Source of the DNA: BOG-1155 sp050012495
Lineage (GTDB): Bacteria > Desulfobacterota > Syntrophorhabdia > Syntrophorhabdales > WCHB1-27
Length of the DNA: 64,000 nt
Assembly: GCA_050012495.1 (NCBI GenBank)
Contig: JBEKHB010000009.1
Span: 20,300-84,299, forward strand
Reading direction: 5' to 3'
In this document: piece by piece, positions 51,293 to 59,707 of the stretch
Position numbering within the stretch: the first letter of the stretch is position 1
How the letters are laid out: each line of letters starts with the position of its first letter
Made by a program: the position numbers and the translations under genes
Notes under the pieces: model-generated
Database searches by the model: none
Told to the model about the DNA's origin: nothing
Seen by the model: only the letters and a program-made list of their open reading frames with translations

Positions 51293-52210
51293 ATGGCAAC
51301 TAATAGAAGAATCAGAAAGGTGATGAGGAGCAAGCCCACGATCGAGGGCGCAGGAGTCCACCTGAAGCGGGCCTTCGGAGGAAGCGAGGTCCCCGAACTT
51401 GATCCCTTCCTGCTGCTCGACGATTTTCGTTCGGATGATCCCCGCCATTATCTGAAGGGTTTCCCCTGGCATCCCCATCGGGGGATCGAAACCATTACCT
51501 ACGTGCTTCAGGGCAAGGTCGAGCATGGGGATAGCATGAAAAATGAAGGCGTGATTGGCGAAGGTGATGTTCAGTGGATGACGGCAGGCAGCGGTATCAT
51601 TCACCAGGAGATGCCGAAGGGAAATGAGTCGGGAGCGATGGGGGGCTTCCAGCTTTGGGCCAACCTGCCTGCATCCCACAAGATGATGGATCCCCGCTAT
51701 CGCGGATTGACGAGGGAAGAGATACCGGAAGTCTCAACGCGAAACGGTGTGAGGGTCAAGATCATTTGTGGCGAAATGGAAGGCAGAAAGGGGCCTGTGG
51801 CTGATATCATCACCGATCCTGAATACCTTGATGTAACCATTCCTGTCCATTCCGAATTCACCCATCGAACCCGGCCGGGTTACGCAGTCTTCGCCTATGT
51901 TATCGGAGGAGAAGCTTATTTCTGCCACGAGAAAGATCCCTTCGGGTACGAAATGGAGGGAGCGAACTATTTCGACATGGACAGGAAGCCAACGATCGGC
52001 AACGACAGTCTTGTCGTCTTTGACGATGGCGAGCAGGTGGTGGTCTCAACGGGGGGTGAGAGTGTGCGCTTCCTGCTTGTTTCAGGGAAACCGATAGGCG
52101 AGCCCGTCGCCTGGTATGGACCCATCGTGATGAACACCCAGGAAGAACTGGAGATCGCCTTTGACGAATATCGCAACGGCACTTTTATCAAGCATCGCGG
52201 TCAGGGATAG
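51293..52210 (+). CDS. Pirin-family bicupin
   Basis: 305 residues. N-terminal cupin with the metal-binding motifs HPHRGIETITYVLQGKVEHGDS and SGIIHQEMP, followed by FQLWANLPASHKMMDPRY, a pirin hallmark, and a second cupin domain at about 180-295. Bacterial pirins are Fe-dependent and some have quercetinase activity; the physiological role is often unknown. ATG 51293 behind GAGAGGATAGAG. Confidence 0.9.
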   Translation: MATNRRIRKVMRSKPTIEGAGVHLKRAFGGSEVPELDPFLLLDDFRSDDPRHYLKGFPWHPHRGIETITYVLQGKVEHGDSMKNEGVIGEGDVQWMTAGSGIIHQEMPKGNESGAMGGFQLWANLPASHKMMDPRYRGLTREEIPEVSTRNGVRVKIICGEMEGRKGPVADIITDPEYLDVTIPVHSEFTHRTRPGYAVFAYVIGGEAYFCHEKDPFGYEMEGANYFDMDRKPTIGNDSLVVFDDGEQVVVSTGGESVRFLLVSGKPIGEPVAWYGPIVMNTQEELEIAFDEYRNGTFIKHRGQG

Positions 52211-52296
52211 ACGGCGGGCGACGACGCCTACGAGTAACCGGAGTTATCCCGGAGTAAGGGTTCCGCGCGGGGCGAAGCCGGCAAGATTTCCGTTGC

Positions 52297-52551
52297 TCAT
52301 GGCGCGCATATTTTCTCTTGCAGACCGGCCGGTGCCAACTGCTTGAAGTCCCCGAGATTGAACGTGTAAATACGTTCTGCTGCGCATCTTGCCGCGCATC
52401 GCAGCAGCAGAGCGTCGTAAATCTTCGCGCCGATCCATCCGCCGCTTGCCATCGTGCTCAGTGCCTCCAGATAGTCCTTTTTGCCGAGGGATACGACCTC
52501 AAAATGCGGCAAGATATTATCGATGACAATACGCGCCGCGAAAATATCCAC
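52297..52551 (-). pseudogene. vapC: VapC-type PIN toxin lacking its N-terminal half
   Basis: 84 residues from GTG 52551. The C-terminal PIN half is clear: GGWIGAKIYDALLLRCAARC (acidic residues of the active site) and YTFNLGDFKQLAP. PIN toxins start with a DTSxL strand about 45 residues earlier, and that part is missing: the open frame begins 4 bp after the antitoxin stop. The first catalytic aspartate is therefore absent and the protein should be inactive. Confidence 0.65.
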
Positions 52552-52555
52552 CTGG

Positions 52556-52815
52556 CTACACTTTCAAAACAGACTCAATCCGCTCCTCGCGCACGTCTTC
52601 AAGGATGCGCTCCCAGTTTGCCCCCGGCTCCGCACTGCCCTGATGGACCCACAGACCATCGACCTTGACCATGGGAGGCCGTTGTTCGACCCCCTGAGAA
52701 GCACGCCCTCCGGCTGCTCAATAGCCTCCAGCTCCGTGTCCGGCTTGAAGCCCAGCCGCTCCCGGAGAGGTTTGGGGACGACAATCCGTCCCGCTTTATC
52801 GATCTTAAGTTCCAT
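52556..52815 (-). pseudogene. vapB: AbrB/MazE-type antitoxin with a frameshift
   Basis: Starts at ATG 52815 with a clear AbrB swapped-hairpin domain (MELKIDKAGRIVVPKPLRER, then LGFKPDTELEAIEQPEGVLLR). After LLR the sensible continuation (VKVDGLWVHQGSAEP, then NWERILEDVREERIESVLKV and TAG at 52556-52558) is in another frame. The switch falls at a five-base G/C run at 52690-52694. The unshifted frame gives an unlikely 91-residue product. This is either a real mutation or a sequencing error at the homopolymer. Confidence 0.65.
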
Positions 52816-52975
52816 ACCATTAACAATACCATATGCCATTAAAATGGCAACATGTGATTTTTCTAGACAGTGGGGCCATGGGGACGCAGTCTTATGGTAA
52901 AATGAGAGGAAGGATGAGGACCGGGAAAATTACCATGAGGAATCAGCGGATTCATAAATCAGAGGAATTTAATCG

Positions 52976-53416
52976 ATGAAAATTATCTCGGCGGTTTTAT
53001 CATGTGTTTTTTTAGCCGGTGTATGGCTGGCTCTGCAAGCATGCACTTTACTAACCGCTCCCATGACCGCAGCACTAATTGGCGGGGCTCAACTAGCCAT
53101 TAAGGGAACAGAGCTGCAGAAAGAAATCAGAAAGGCGGATGCTCAGGAGGCTATTGACACACCTTTTGAAAAAACATGGGATAAGTCCGTCATAGCACTG
53201 GTGAATCTCCATATTGAAATTATCCGAACCGAAAGAAACAAAGTGGAAGACGGAGGTTTAATTGAAGGCTCGGCTAAGAAAATAAAGGTAAAGGTTATTG
53301 TCGTCAAGGTCACGGAGGAGATAACGGAGATTGGTATTTGGACGGGTCACGATAAAGCACTTGCAGGGCTCATCGCTGAAAAAATCAAAGAAGAAGCGCA
53401 AGAACAAGATAATTAG
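52976..53416 (+). CDS. Small putative lipoprotein
   Basis: 146 residues from ATG 52976 behind AGAGGAA. A type II signal peptide ends in the lipobox LQAC (Cys23). The mature part is one small alpha/beta domain (TPFEKTWDKSVIALVNLHIEIIRTERNKVEDG, then a strand-rich KIKVKVIVVKVTEEITEIGIWTG), somewhat like DUF3568 lipoproteins, though I am unsure. It ends 6 bp before the convergent CDF gene. More AT-rich than its neighbours. Confidence 0.6.
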   Translation: MKIISAVLSCVFLAGVWLALQACTLLTAPMTAALIGGAQLAIKGTELQKEIRKADAQEAIDTPFEKTWDKSVIALVNLHIEIIRTERNKVEDGGLIEGSAKKIKVKVIVVKVTEEITEIGIWTGHDKALAGLIAEKIKEEAQEQDN

Positions 53417-53422
53417 GCTGGT

Positions 53423-54835
53423 CTACGCCCTTTCCTCGGGCTCGATATGGATGATGACCCGGCTTGGTCCCCTGACCAGGCCCTTAAGCGTCTTCTCAAG
53501 GTCCTCCGAGACCTCGCGCACGCGCCCGGCGTCCGCTTCCGGCTGCATGGTGCAGCGGATTGTCAGCACCAGTTCGCCGGGTCTTTCCTCTTCTACGGAT
53601 ACTTTCCTGCAACTGATCACTTCCTTTTTCTGCCTGACAGCCGCTTCTATAGCACTGGTCAGCGCCGCGTCGCGGCCGATTGACACATCGGTTGGGGGAG
53701 AGGGCGTCCTCCAGTCGATGTGCGTGTTGACTTCGCAGATCGCCGGGTTGTCCTCCTTTATCCGCGCCTCCAGCTTATCGGAGAGGGCATGCGCCTCCGA
53801 GAGCTTCACGTCGCCCTCCACCTCCAGGTCAAGGTCCGCGTGCAGGCGCCCGCTGACCTTGTGCAGCGTGATATGATGGAGATTACAGCCCACTTGCGTC
53901 CCGATGGACCTGATCCGCTCGACGATACCCTCCGTCTCCTTCGGCACCGGCTTTACCTGCAGTGTCACTTCGACGTCGTCAATGTGCTCCCTTATCATCT
54001 CTTCCACGCGCTTCCCTATCGAATAGCCCGTTTCCACGCTCAGGTTCCTGTCTATATCGACGGTAAGGTCGACGAAGGTCTGTTTGCCCGCTTCTCGCGT
54101 CCGGACTTTTTCCACGTCGATGACCTCCGGCACTTCGGTCGCGATCTCCCTGATCAGCGCCGCCTGGTCCGCCAGGGTCCTGTCGAGGAGCACACCCGCC
54201 GACTTCGTGAGGATACGGAGAACCATGCGCACGATGATGACGAGGATCAGGCACGTGGTAACGATATCAATGATGGAGTATGTCCGGGCCCCGGCCAGCG
54301 TTGACGCGAGGTAGGTCGCGAGAATACCGGAGAGGGCTATGGCGGACGTGATGAAATCCGCCCTGAAATGGACCGCGTCAGCCTCGATGGCCGGGCTCTT
54401 GTATTTCCGGGCAATTCGCGTCAATGCCCTTGACCGCTGCATGTCGCAGAGCACGGAGACGGCGAGGACCGCCACGGCCCAGATGTTTGGCTGTATCACG
54501 ATGCTCTTGAAGAACAGCCTCTCGACGATCTCTTTCAGGATGAGGGAGACGGCGAAGAAGATCAGGATCGACTCGGTAAAGGCGGCGAGGTTCTCCGCTC
54601 TGCCGTGGCCGTAGGGATGGTCGGTATCGGCCGGCTTCTCCGCATATCGGATGGAGAAAAAAGTGATGACGGTGACTAGGGCGTCGAGGGATGAATGGAG
54701 CGCCTCCGATATGAGCGTCAGGTAGCCGGTCGAGAGGCCCACAAAGAGCTTGAGAAGGATAAGGAGCACGGCGATGGCGAGGGAGATGAGGGTGACCCTT
54801 CTCTTCTCTGCTTTCTCCGTCATGGTTTTTCCCAT
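53423..54835 (-). CDS. Cation diffusion facilitator with enlarged cytoplasmic domain
   Basis: About 470 residues from ATG 54835 (ATG 54823 is possible). The six-helix CDF domain is at about 12-215 with both metal sites: HSSLDALV in TM2, DHPYGHGRAEN, and HFRADFITS in TM5. CDF proteins export Zn, Fe, Mn or Co/Ni by proton antiport and are usually about 300 residues with one 80-residue dimerisation domain. Here about 250 residues follow that read as up to three successive ferredoxin-like repeats (roughly 218-300, 303-380, 395-468). The third has no histidine-rich site. Confidence 0.85.
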   Translation of the reverse strand: MGKTMTEKAEKRRVTLISLAIAVLLILLKLFVGLSTGYLTLISEALHSSLDALVTVITFFSIRYAEKPADTDHPYGHGRAENLAAFTESILIFFAVSLILKEIVERLFFKSIVIQPNIWAVAVLAVSVLCDMQRSRALTRIARKYKSPAIEADAVHFRADFITSAIALSGILATYLASTLAGARTYSIIDIVTTCLILVIIVRMVLRILTKSAGVLLDRTLADQAALIREIATEVPEVIDVEKVRTREAGKQTFVDLTVDIDRNLSVETGYSIGKRVEEMIREHIDDVEVTLQVKPVPKETEGIVERIRSIGTQVGCNLHHITLHKVSGRLHADLDLEVEGDVKLSEAHALSDKLEARIKEDNPAICEVNTHIDWRTPSPPTDVSIGRDAALTSAIEAAVRQKKEVISCRKVSVEEERPGELVLTIRCTMQPEADAGRVREVSEDLEKTLKGLVRGPSRVIIHIEPEERA

Positions 54836-55046
54836 CGGTATTTCCGTTCTCGCGTGATTATCTTCTCCGGGTACCCCGCCTGTGGCTCCGTGTTGCCTTG
54901 CCGGGCCGCACCCTGCGGGTGGTGCCTTTGAATGCAAGTCGGTATCAGGCGCTCATCTTCACGTATTCTACACTTTTGGAAAGCCTGAAGGAAGCATGAG
55001 CACCCCCCCCGTGACATAACGCGAAAAAGGACCTATCTTATTTTAT

Positions 55047-55700
55047 ATGTCGGAGAGCGGCCCCATTCAAGAAAAGCCTCAACTGCAATCCACCATAGAG
55101 GAGGAGTGGGAAAAGGCGGTGCGACAGCACCCGGAATACCGTGAAGCCCTGAAAAAGGCCTGGCATCTCCTCGTTGTCTGCAGAAAACCGGAGAACCAAT
55201 GGATCACGGACTGTATCTTCCAGGAGCGCGACGACCGGCCCCTCCGGTACATCGACGTCCTCTTTTACTCGGAACTCATTTTTCAGCTCATCAGGGGACA
55301 TTTATACTATATAGGGATCGAGGTGAAGAAGCCTCCCGTCACAAACCCGGAGGAAAAGATCCTGGACGAGATCACCCTCGCTGCCCTGGAAGCCCCCTTC
55401 GTAGTCGAATTCCAGAAGACGGAGGGCAAGGCAATCGCCACACTCCTGTGGAACAAGCCGGTGACGGTCCACAGTCACAGGGCGGGAAAATCTCACCTGA
55501 CGAAGCAACTGGAGCCCGGGTCTGCCCTTCTTCAGATAGGCTGTACCAGGGCCATCACGACCGGCCTCGCCCTCAAGGAGCACAAGGTTATAGCGCGCTG
55601 GCCCCACGGCCACACCTTCGTGTACCTGCTCTACACGGATCTGCAGGGCCTCTTCCAGGGGATAACGGACCCATCGCAGTGGCTAAACAGCCGGATCTAA
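55047..55700 (+). CDS. Unrecognised soluble protein
   Basis: 217 residues from ATG 55047, no signal peptide and no membrane helix. The N-terminal 45 residues are helical and charged (EEEWEKAVRQHPEYREALKK). The rest alternates strands and helices, with a central TLAALEAPFVVEF block and two histidines (HSHRAGKSH; PHGHTF). I do not recognise a family. Codon use matches the surroundings, so it is probably a real gene. Divergent from the CDF gene; its upstream region has AAAAAGGA, rather far from the ATG. Confidence 0.55.
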   Translation: MSESGPIQEKPQLQSTIEEEWEKAVRQHPEYREALKKAWHLLVVCRKPENQWITDCIFQERDDRPLRYIDVLFYSELIFQLIRGHLYYIGIEVKKPPVTNPEEKILDEITLAALEAPFVVEFQKTEGKAIATLLWNKPVTVHSHRAGKSHLTKQLEPGSALLQIGCTRAITTGLALKEHKVIARWPHGHTFVYLLYTDLQGLFQGITDPSQWLNSRI

Positions 55701-55720
55701 TTTCAGGCGTTTTGTTTAGT

Positions 55721-55748
55721 CGGTCGGCAAACGGCGTGTTCAGAATCA
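55721..55748 (+). repeat. Half-copy of the 63-kb foldback arm
   Basis: GTCGGCAAACGGCGTGTTCA lies here and resembles the left arm near 63007-63026 (GACGGCGTGTTCGGAATC) over about 25 nt. The matching right arm is missing. It follows the stop codon of the unknown gene, as the other copies also follow stop codons. Confidence 0.35.
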
Positions 55749-55780
55749 CACGCACCCTTTTCCCCTGCCGGTCGGGGAAC

Positions 55781-56569
55781 TTACCTCTTCTCCGCTTCGG
55801 GCGGATCGCCTAATTCCCTGATCAGCTCAATTTTCCTTGCGAACAGCAGATAACCCGTGTGACCGACCATGCGGTCCTCCGGCCGCAGGCGCGCCGCCAC
55901 GGTCTTATACCGCCTGAAGAGGATTTCCATGACTTCCACGTCGCCAAAACCCTGCCTGAGCGCCTGAAGCAAGTCCGACACCTGGTTTGCAGTCGGCACG
56001 ATAAAGCCGGCAATAGCCCCACCCTTCAGGCACGTTCGTATCCCCTCCATATAGAGCCACGGCTCGCGCACGTCGACGAATGCGGCATCGAACTCCCGGC
56101 CGTCGAAGTCGAGCACGTCCATATTGAAAAGCTCCGTATTCCGGAACTCCAGGTATTTGGCGAGGTTCTTCTGCGCGTTCTTGTAGTGGCGCTCCTCTTT
56201 TTCAATGGAGACCACCTGCCCTTCCGGCCCGACCGCCCTCGAAAGCAACAGCGTGAGGGCGCCGCTGCCCGTGCCGATCTCCAGCACCCGCGACCCGGCC
56301 TTGATATCGAGCTTGACGGAGATGAAAAAGGCATCTTTCGGAAAAACGATCTGCGTCTCCCGCCTGACCCCGTACATGATGATATCTTCGATAGCGGGAC
56401 GGAAGACTTCGTACTCGCCGAACCTGGTGCCCCAGGGGCAGCCGATCACGGACGCAAAAGGAAGGATGCCGCCCTTGCCATGAAACGATTTCTCCATCTC
56501 CAGTTTCTTCAGGTACTTCTTGTCCCTGTACACCACAACGACGAGATCGTCTCTACACATCGTGTCCAT
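55781..56569 (-). CDS. trmI: tRNA (adenine-N1)-methyltransferase, TrmI type
   Basis: 262 residues. N-terminal beta domain (about 1-80) then a Rossmann methyltransferase: motif I VLEIGTGSGALTLLLSRAVGPEG, acidic loop SIEKEERHYKNAQKNL, motif IV-like AAFVDVREPWLYME. TrmI makes m1A58 in the T-loop of tRNAs as a homotetramer; bacterial copies are common in thermophiles, actinobacteria and several anaerobes. The family-typical PRRTQIIYPKD-like stretch is present as RRETQIVFPKD. ATG 56569 preceded by GAGGAAAGGAAAG. Confidence 0.87.
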   Translation of the reverse strand: MDTMCRDDLVVVVYRDKKYLKKLEMEKSFHGKGGILPFASVIGCPWGTRFGEYEVFRPAIEDIIMYGVRRETQIVFPKDAFFISVKLDIKAGSRVLEIGTGSGALTLLLSRAVGPEGQVVSIEKEERHYKNAQKNLAKYLEFRNTELFNMDVLDFDGREFDAAFVDVREPWLYMEGIRTCLKGGAIAGFIVPTANQVSDLLQALRQGFGDVEVMEILFRRYKTVAARLRPEDRMVGHTGYLLFARKIELIRELGDPPEAEKR

Positions 56570-56721
56570 TCGAAGGCTTTCCTTTCCTCAAGAGGCGCAT
56601 ACTGTAGTATAGTCTCCAGCACTTTGTCAAAGCTTATCGCGCCGGTTATTTTTTCTGTTTCTCCTTTGCTTTTGACATAAGAGGTCACTTTCGCTTATCA
56701 TCAATAGAGGAGGATCGCGCA

Positions 56722-57636
56722 TTGTCCGAAGAAATAATGAACACAAAGGAAGTGGCGCATTATTTGGGGATTCATGAGAAGCAGGTATACGCCCTGATCG
56801 GCCAGAAAAGGATCCCTGCCACGAGGGTAACGGGCAAATGGGTCTTTCCCCGGAAGCTCATCGATGAATGGATCGAATCGAGCGCCAGGTCGGGGCTGGA
56901 ACAGGCGAGACAGAAGACCAAGAGGGTCGAAGGCGGCCTTCTCGCTTCGGGGAGTAACGACCCGATCCTCGACATGCTCCAGACCCACGTGCGAAGGATG
57001 CACTCCGACTTCTACCTCTTTTCCGCCAGCACGGGGAGCACTGATGGCCTCAAGGCCCTCAACATGGGTTACACAGACATCGCCTGGTCGCACCTCTACG
57101 ATCCGGAGTCGGGCGAATATAACATCCCCTTCCTGCCCATATACGCGCCCGACGTCAAGCCGGTGGTCGTGAACCTCTTTTACCGGGAGCTGGGCTTTCT
57201 CGTTGCCGCCCATAACCCCCTGAATATCAGGGGCTTCGAGGATCTGGCACGCAAGGATGTCCGCTTCATAAACCGGCAGAAAGGGTCCGGCACGCGGATA
57301 CTTACCGATCACCATCTATTCCGGCTCGGTATCGACCCTGCCGGGATCCATGGATACGACAACGACGTCAATACCCATATAGAGGTCGGCCTTTCGGTCC
57401 TTTCGAACGAGACGGACGTCGGCATTGCCACCATCGCCGTCTCCCGGTTTCTCGGCCTCTTCTTTATCCCCATCACGCGTGAAAGGTTCGACATGGTCCT
57501 CGGCCAGCATACGTTCTTTCACGGAGGCGCCCAGGCCCTGATGGAGGTGCTCAGGTCTGACGGCTTCCGGGCAAGGGTGGCGAGGCTTGGCAGTTACGAC
57601 TTCACGCACTCCGGAAAGATCCTGTACGCGCCATAA
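56722..57636 (+). CDS. One-component regulator: excisionase-type HTH plus periplasmic-binding-like sensor domain
   Basis: 304 residues. The start is TTG 56722, supported by AGGAGG at 56708-56713 (8-nt gap); the ATG at 56737 is too far from it. HTH_17 domain about 6-55 (MNTKEVAHYLGIHEKQVYAL, then WVFPRKLIDEWI). A PBP-like domain follows at about 75-290 (INRQKGSGTRILTDHHL, SNETDVGIATIAVSRFLGL), the layout of regulators that sense molybdate, tungstate or related oxyanions. A tungsten enzyme operon lies 15 kb away, which makes such a ligand attractive but unproven. It diverges from trmI. Confidence 0.78.
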   Translation: MSEEIMNTKEVAHYLGIHEKQVYALIGQKRIPATRVTGKWVFPRKLIDEWIESSARSGLEQARQKTKRVEGGLLASGSNDPILDMLQTHVRRMHSDFYLFSASTGSTDGLKALNMGYTDIAWSHLYDPESGEYNIPFLPIYAPDVKPVVVNLFYRELGFLVAAHNPLNIRGFEDLARKDVRFINRQKGSGTRILTDHHLFRLGIDPAGIHGYDNDVNTHIEVGLSVLSNETDVGIATIAVSRFLGLFFIPITRERFDMVLGQHTFFHGGAQALMEVLRSDGFRARVARLGSYDFTHSGKILYAP

Positions 57637-57844
57637 CCGACAATCTCTCCAGGAAACGGGTAGCCCGGAGGAGATTTGTCAGAACATTAGCACGTGTGGG
57701 CAACTCACTCCCGGATTTCTCCTGCGTGGGGCGGCGTTGAATGATTACAATTAATAATGAGCGCATAGCGGATAGCTTTTGTCCGCGGACGACCAAAGGG
57801 GCAAGATAAGATGAAGAAGTGACGCATATGAAGAGGAGGCCGCC

Positions 57845-59377
57845 ATGGTACGCAACAGTCTGAAAGCAATCGGGCTTTTGATGGCTCTTGCCATAGCTTT
57901 TTTGCCTCTTTTTGCTCAGGCGCAGTATCAGTCCCCTCAGCCCCCGGTCGCGTTGCCCTGGTCGACCACATTCGATTTTTCCGACATCTACAACACCGCC
58001 GGCAACGATGGCATGTATCCGCCGGATGGCCAGACGTTGGCCGAGGCCGAGAGCGCGACTAACCCGTACAACGTGAACGGGTCGAACGAGTACACCCAGG
58101 TGAGCCCGGAGTACACCCAGGTGAGCCCGGATGCCAACTACCCGGGAGGCTTGGGCGGCAACGGGCTGAGGTTCTGGGACGGAGACGGCGACAACACGCA
58201 CAGCGCGTTTCCGGAAGTCTTCTTTCCCTCTCCGCAGACGGAGCTGTGGTTCCGGTGGTATATGCGGTATGCGCCGGGCTACCAGTGGAACCCGCTCTAC
58301 TACGCCAAGCACCTGTATATCTGGACGCAGTCGGCGAGCAACGCTTTGATACCGGAATATTACGGGGCCGATAATTACCAAATCTATGCGGAGGCGCCGA
58401 GCGGCGGGGCGTCGTATCCCGGCAACACGGGCTGGCAATCCATCTATGAAACGCCATCCACCTATGGAACCGCAAGCGACGGAAGTTGGCACTGCTACGA
58501 GATCCACATTAAGATGGATACCAATGGCACGTTAAGCAACGCCACCCCCGCTAACGGCATAGCCGAGTTATGGATTGATAACGTCAACCAGTTCAGCGTC
58601 ACGAATGCGAACTTTTCCTGGGGAGATCCTATTGCCGCTCAGGGATGGACATATGTCGATATCAAGTCGAACCAGTCGAGCCCGGACAATGGGACGACAC
58701 GCACCCAAGTTGGCAGTTACGTTGACTACGACGATATAGTGATCAGCACCACGGGACGTATCGGACCTCTTTTCAGCGTCACGGCCTCGGTCTCGGGCAG
58801 CGGCGGATCGGTAAGCCCTCAGAGCCAGACGGCGATCGCCTTCGGCGGGACTGCCTCCATTATCATTGTCCCGAATTCGGGTTACTCCGTCGCCGGCATT
58901 ACCGACAACGGAGCGGCTGCCTCCGTTGCCAATCCCTACGTGATCACCAACATTATTGCCTCCCATACCGTGGTGGTGACGTTCTCTCCCCCCGCAACAA
59001 CAGGAAGTGGAGGCGGCGGTGGAGGCGGCGGTGGATGCTTCATCGCAACAGCGGCATTCGGTTCATATCAGGAAGAGCATGTAAGGGTACTGCGGCAGTT
59101 CAGGGACACGTTCCTCCTGACAAACATGCCCGGGAAGGTTTTCGTAGAATGGTACTATCGTCACAGCCCGAAATATGCCGTCATAATAGCCGGCAGGCCC
59201 GCGCTGAGGGCCATAACGAGAACGGCCCTTCTGCCTGTATACGCAGCGGCCTTTTTGAGCCTTAACGGATTCCCGGCGCCTCTGATTTTGATCATCCCCT
59301 GGCCGGTGCTCTCGTATCTGCTCTGCAGGAGAAGGTGGAGGCAGGGCAAACGCATTTGGAAATCCCAATTTGAGTGA
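57845..59377 (+). CDS. Exported protein with lectin-like domain, InlB-type repeat and CFI-box C-terminus
   Basis: 510 residues. Signal peptide (LLMALAIAFLPLFAQA) to about residue 26. A jelly-roll-like domain, rich in aromatic and Asn/Thr residues, spans about 30-305 and recalls polysaccharide lyase or LamG folds. A divergent InlB B-repeat is at about 313-385, then a Gly9 linker and CFIATAAFGS, the CFI-box, with HVRVLRQFRDTFLLTNMPGK, a hydrophobic region and a basic end. A perfect 21-bp tandem duplication (58088-58129) repeats EYTQVSP. The last 12 codons derive from an inserted MITE-like element; before insertion the frame probably ended at TAG in the 59632-59650 region. Confidence 0.75.
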   Translation: MVRNSLKAIGLLMALAIAFLPLFAQAQYQSPQPPVALPWSTTFDFSDIYNTAGNDGMYPPDGQTLAEAESATNPYNVNGSNEYTQVSPEYTQVSPDANYPGGLGGNGLRFWDGDGDNTHSAFPEVFFPSPQTELWFRWYMRYAPGYQWNPLYYAKHLYIWTQSASNALIPEYYGADNYQIYAEAPSGGASYPGNTGWQSIYETPSTYGTASDGSWHCYEIHIKMDTNGTLSNATPANGIAELWIDNVNQFSVTNANFSWGDPIAAQGWTYVDIKSNQSSPDNGTTRTQVGSYVDYDDIVISTTGRIGPLFSVTASVSGSGGSVSPQSQTAIAFGGTASIIIVPNSGYSVAGITDNGAAASVANPYVITNIIASHTVVVTFSPPATTGSGGGGGGGGGCFIATAAFGSYQEEHVRVLRQFRDTFLLTNMPGKVFVEWYYRHSPKYAVIIAGRPALRAITRTALLPVYAAAFLSLNGFPAPLILIIPWPVLSYLLCRRRWRQGKRIWKSQFE

Positions 59378-59608
59378 GGCCGTATGGCGCCCTTCCTGAG
59401 CACGTGTGCGGAACGACCGCGAACCAGCGTAGGCGGACAAGAGCGTTCGCGAAGCGATGCTGCCGAACGCTCGTGCCCGCTCAAGTTCTCACCGTCCGGC
59501 AGCAAGCGAAGAGACGCCGTACGATGGTCGGGAGTGGAGCCTTGACGTGCGAGGGAATGGGCGTCGTACGGCCCGGCGGGTAGACAGTTTCCAAATGCGT
59601 TTGCCCTG
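59342..59608. mobile_element. MITE-like element with 21-bp terminal inverted repeats and target duplication
   Basis: The ends 59342-59362 and 59588-59608 are perfect inverted repeats beginning CAGGGCAAACGCATTTGGAA. AAGGTGGAGG flanks both sides (59332-59341 and 59609-59618), a 10-bp target duplication; the match extends to 12 bp (GAAGGTGGAGGC) if the outermost TIR base is counted as target. About 225 bp lie between the ends with no open transposase frame and further short inverted repeats. A 10-12-bp duplication and a CAGGGC end suggest mobilisation by an IS4/ISAs1-like transposase, but that is inference. The insertion replaces the 3' end of the CFI-box gene. Confidence 0.8.
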
Positions 59609-59654
59609 AAGGTGGAGGCGTAAATGGTTGCTAACATGGCGGGGATAGGGTATG

Positions 59655-59683
59655 TTGTAGGAAGCTCCGGCCGGTAGTATACT
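59655..59683 (+). promoter_or_regulatory. Promoter of the AI-2E-family gene
   Basis: TTGTAG at 59655-59660, 17 bp, TATACT at 59678-59683; the ATG at 59708 follows 24 bp later. It lies 46 bp beyond the MITE. Confidence 0.5.
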
Positions 59684-59707
59684 TTCTTGAGCCGATCTGT
59701 CTGGAAT

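Noticed and set aside
57602..58507. 301-codon minus-strand open frame opposite the CFI-box gene
   Set aside because: Arginine-rich, low-complexity translation with no family features; the plus strand has a signal peptide and known domains.
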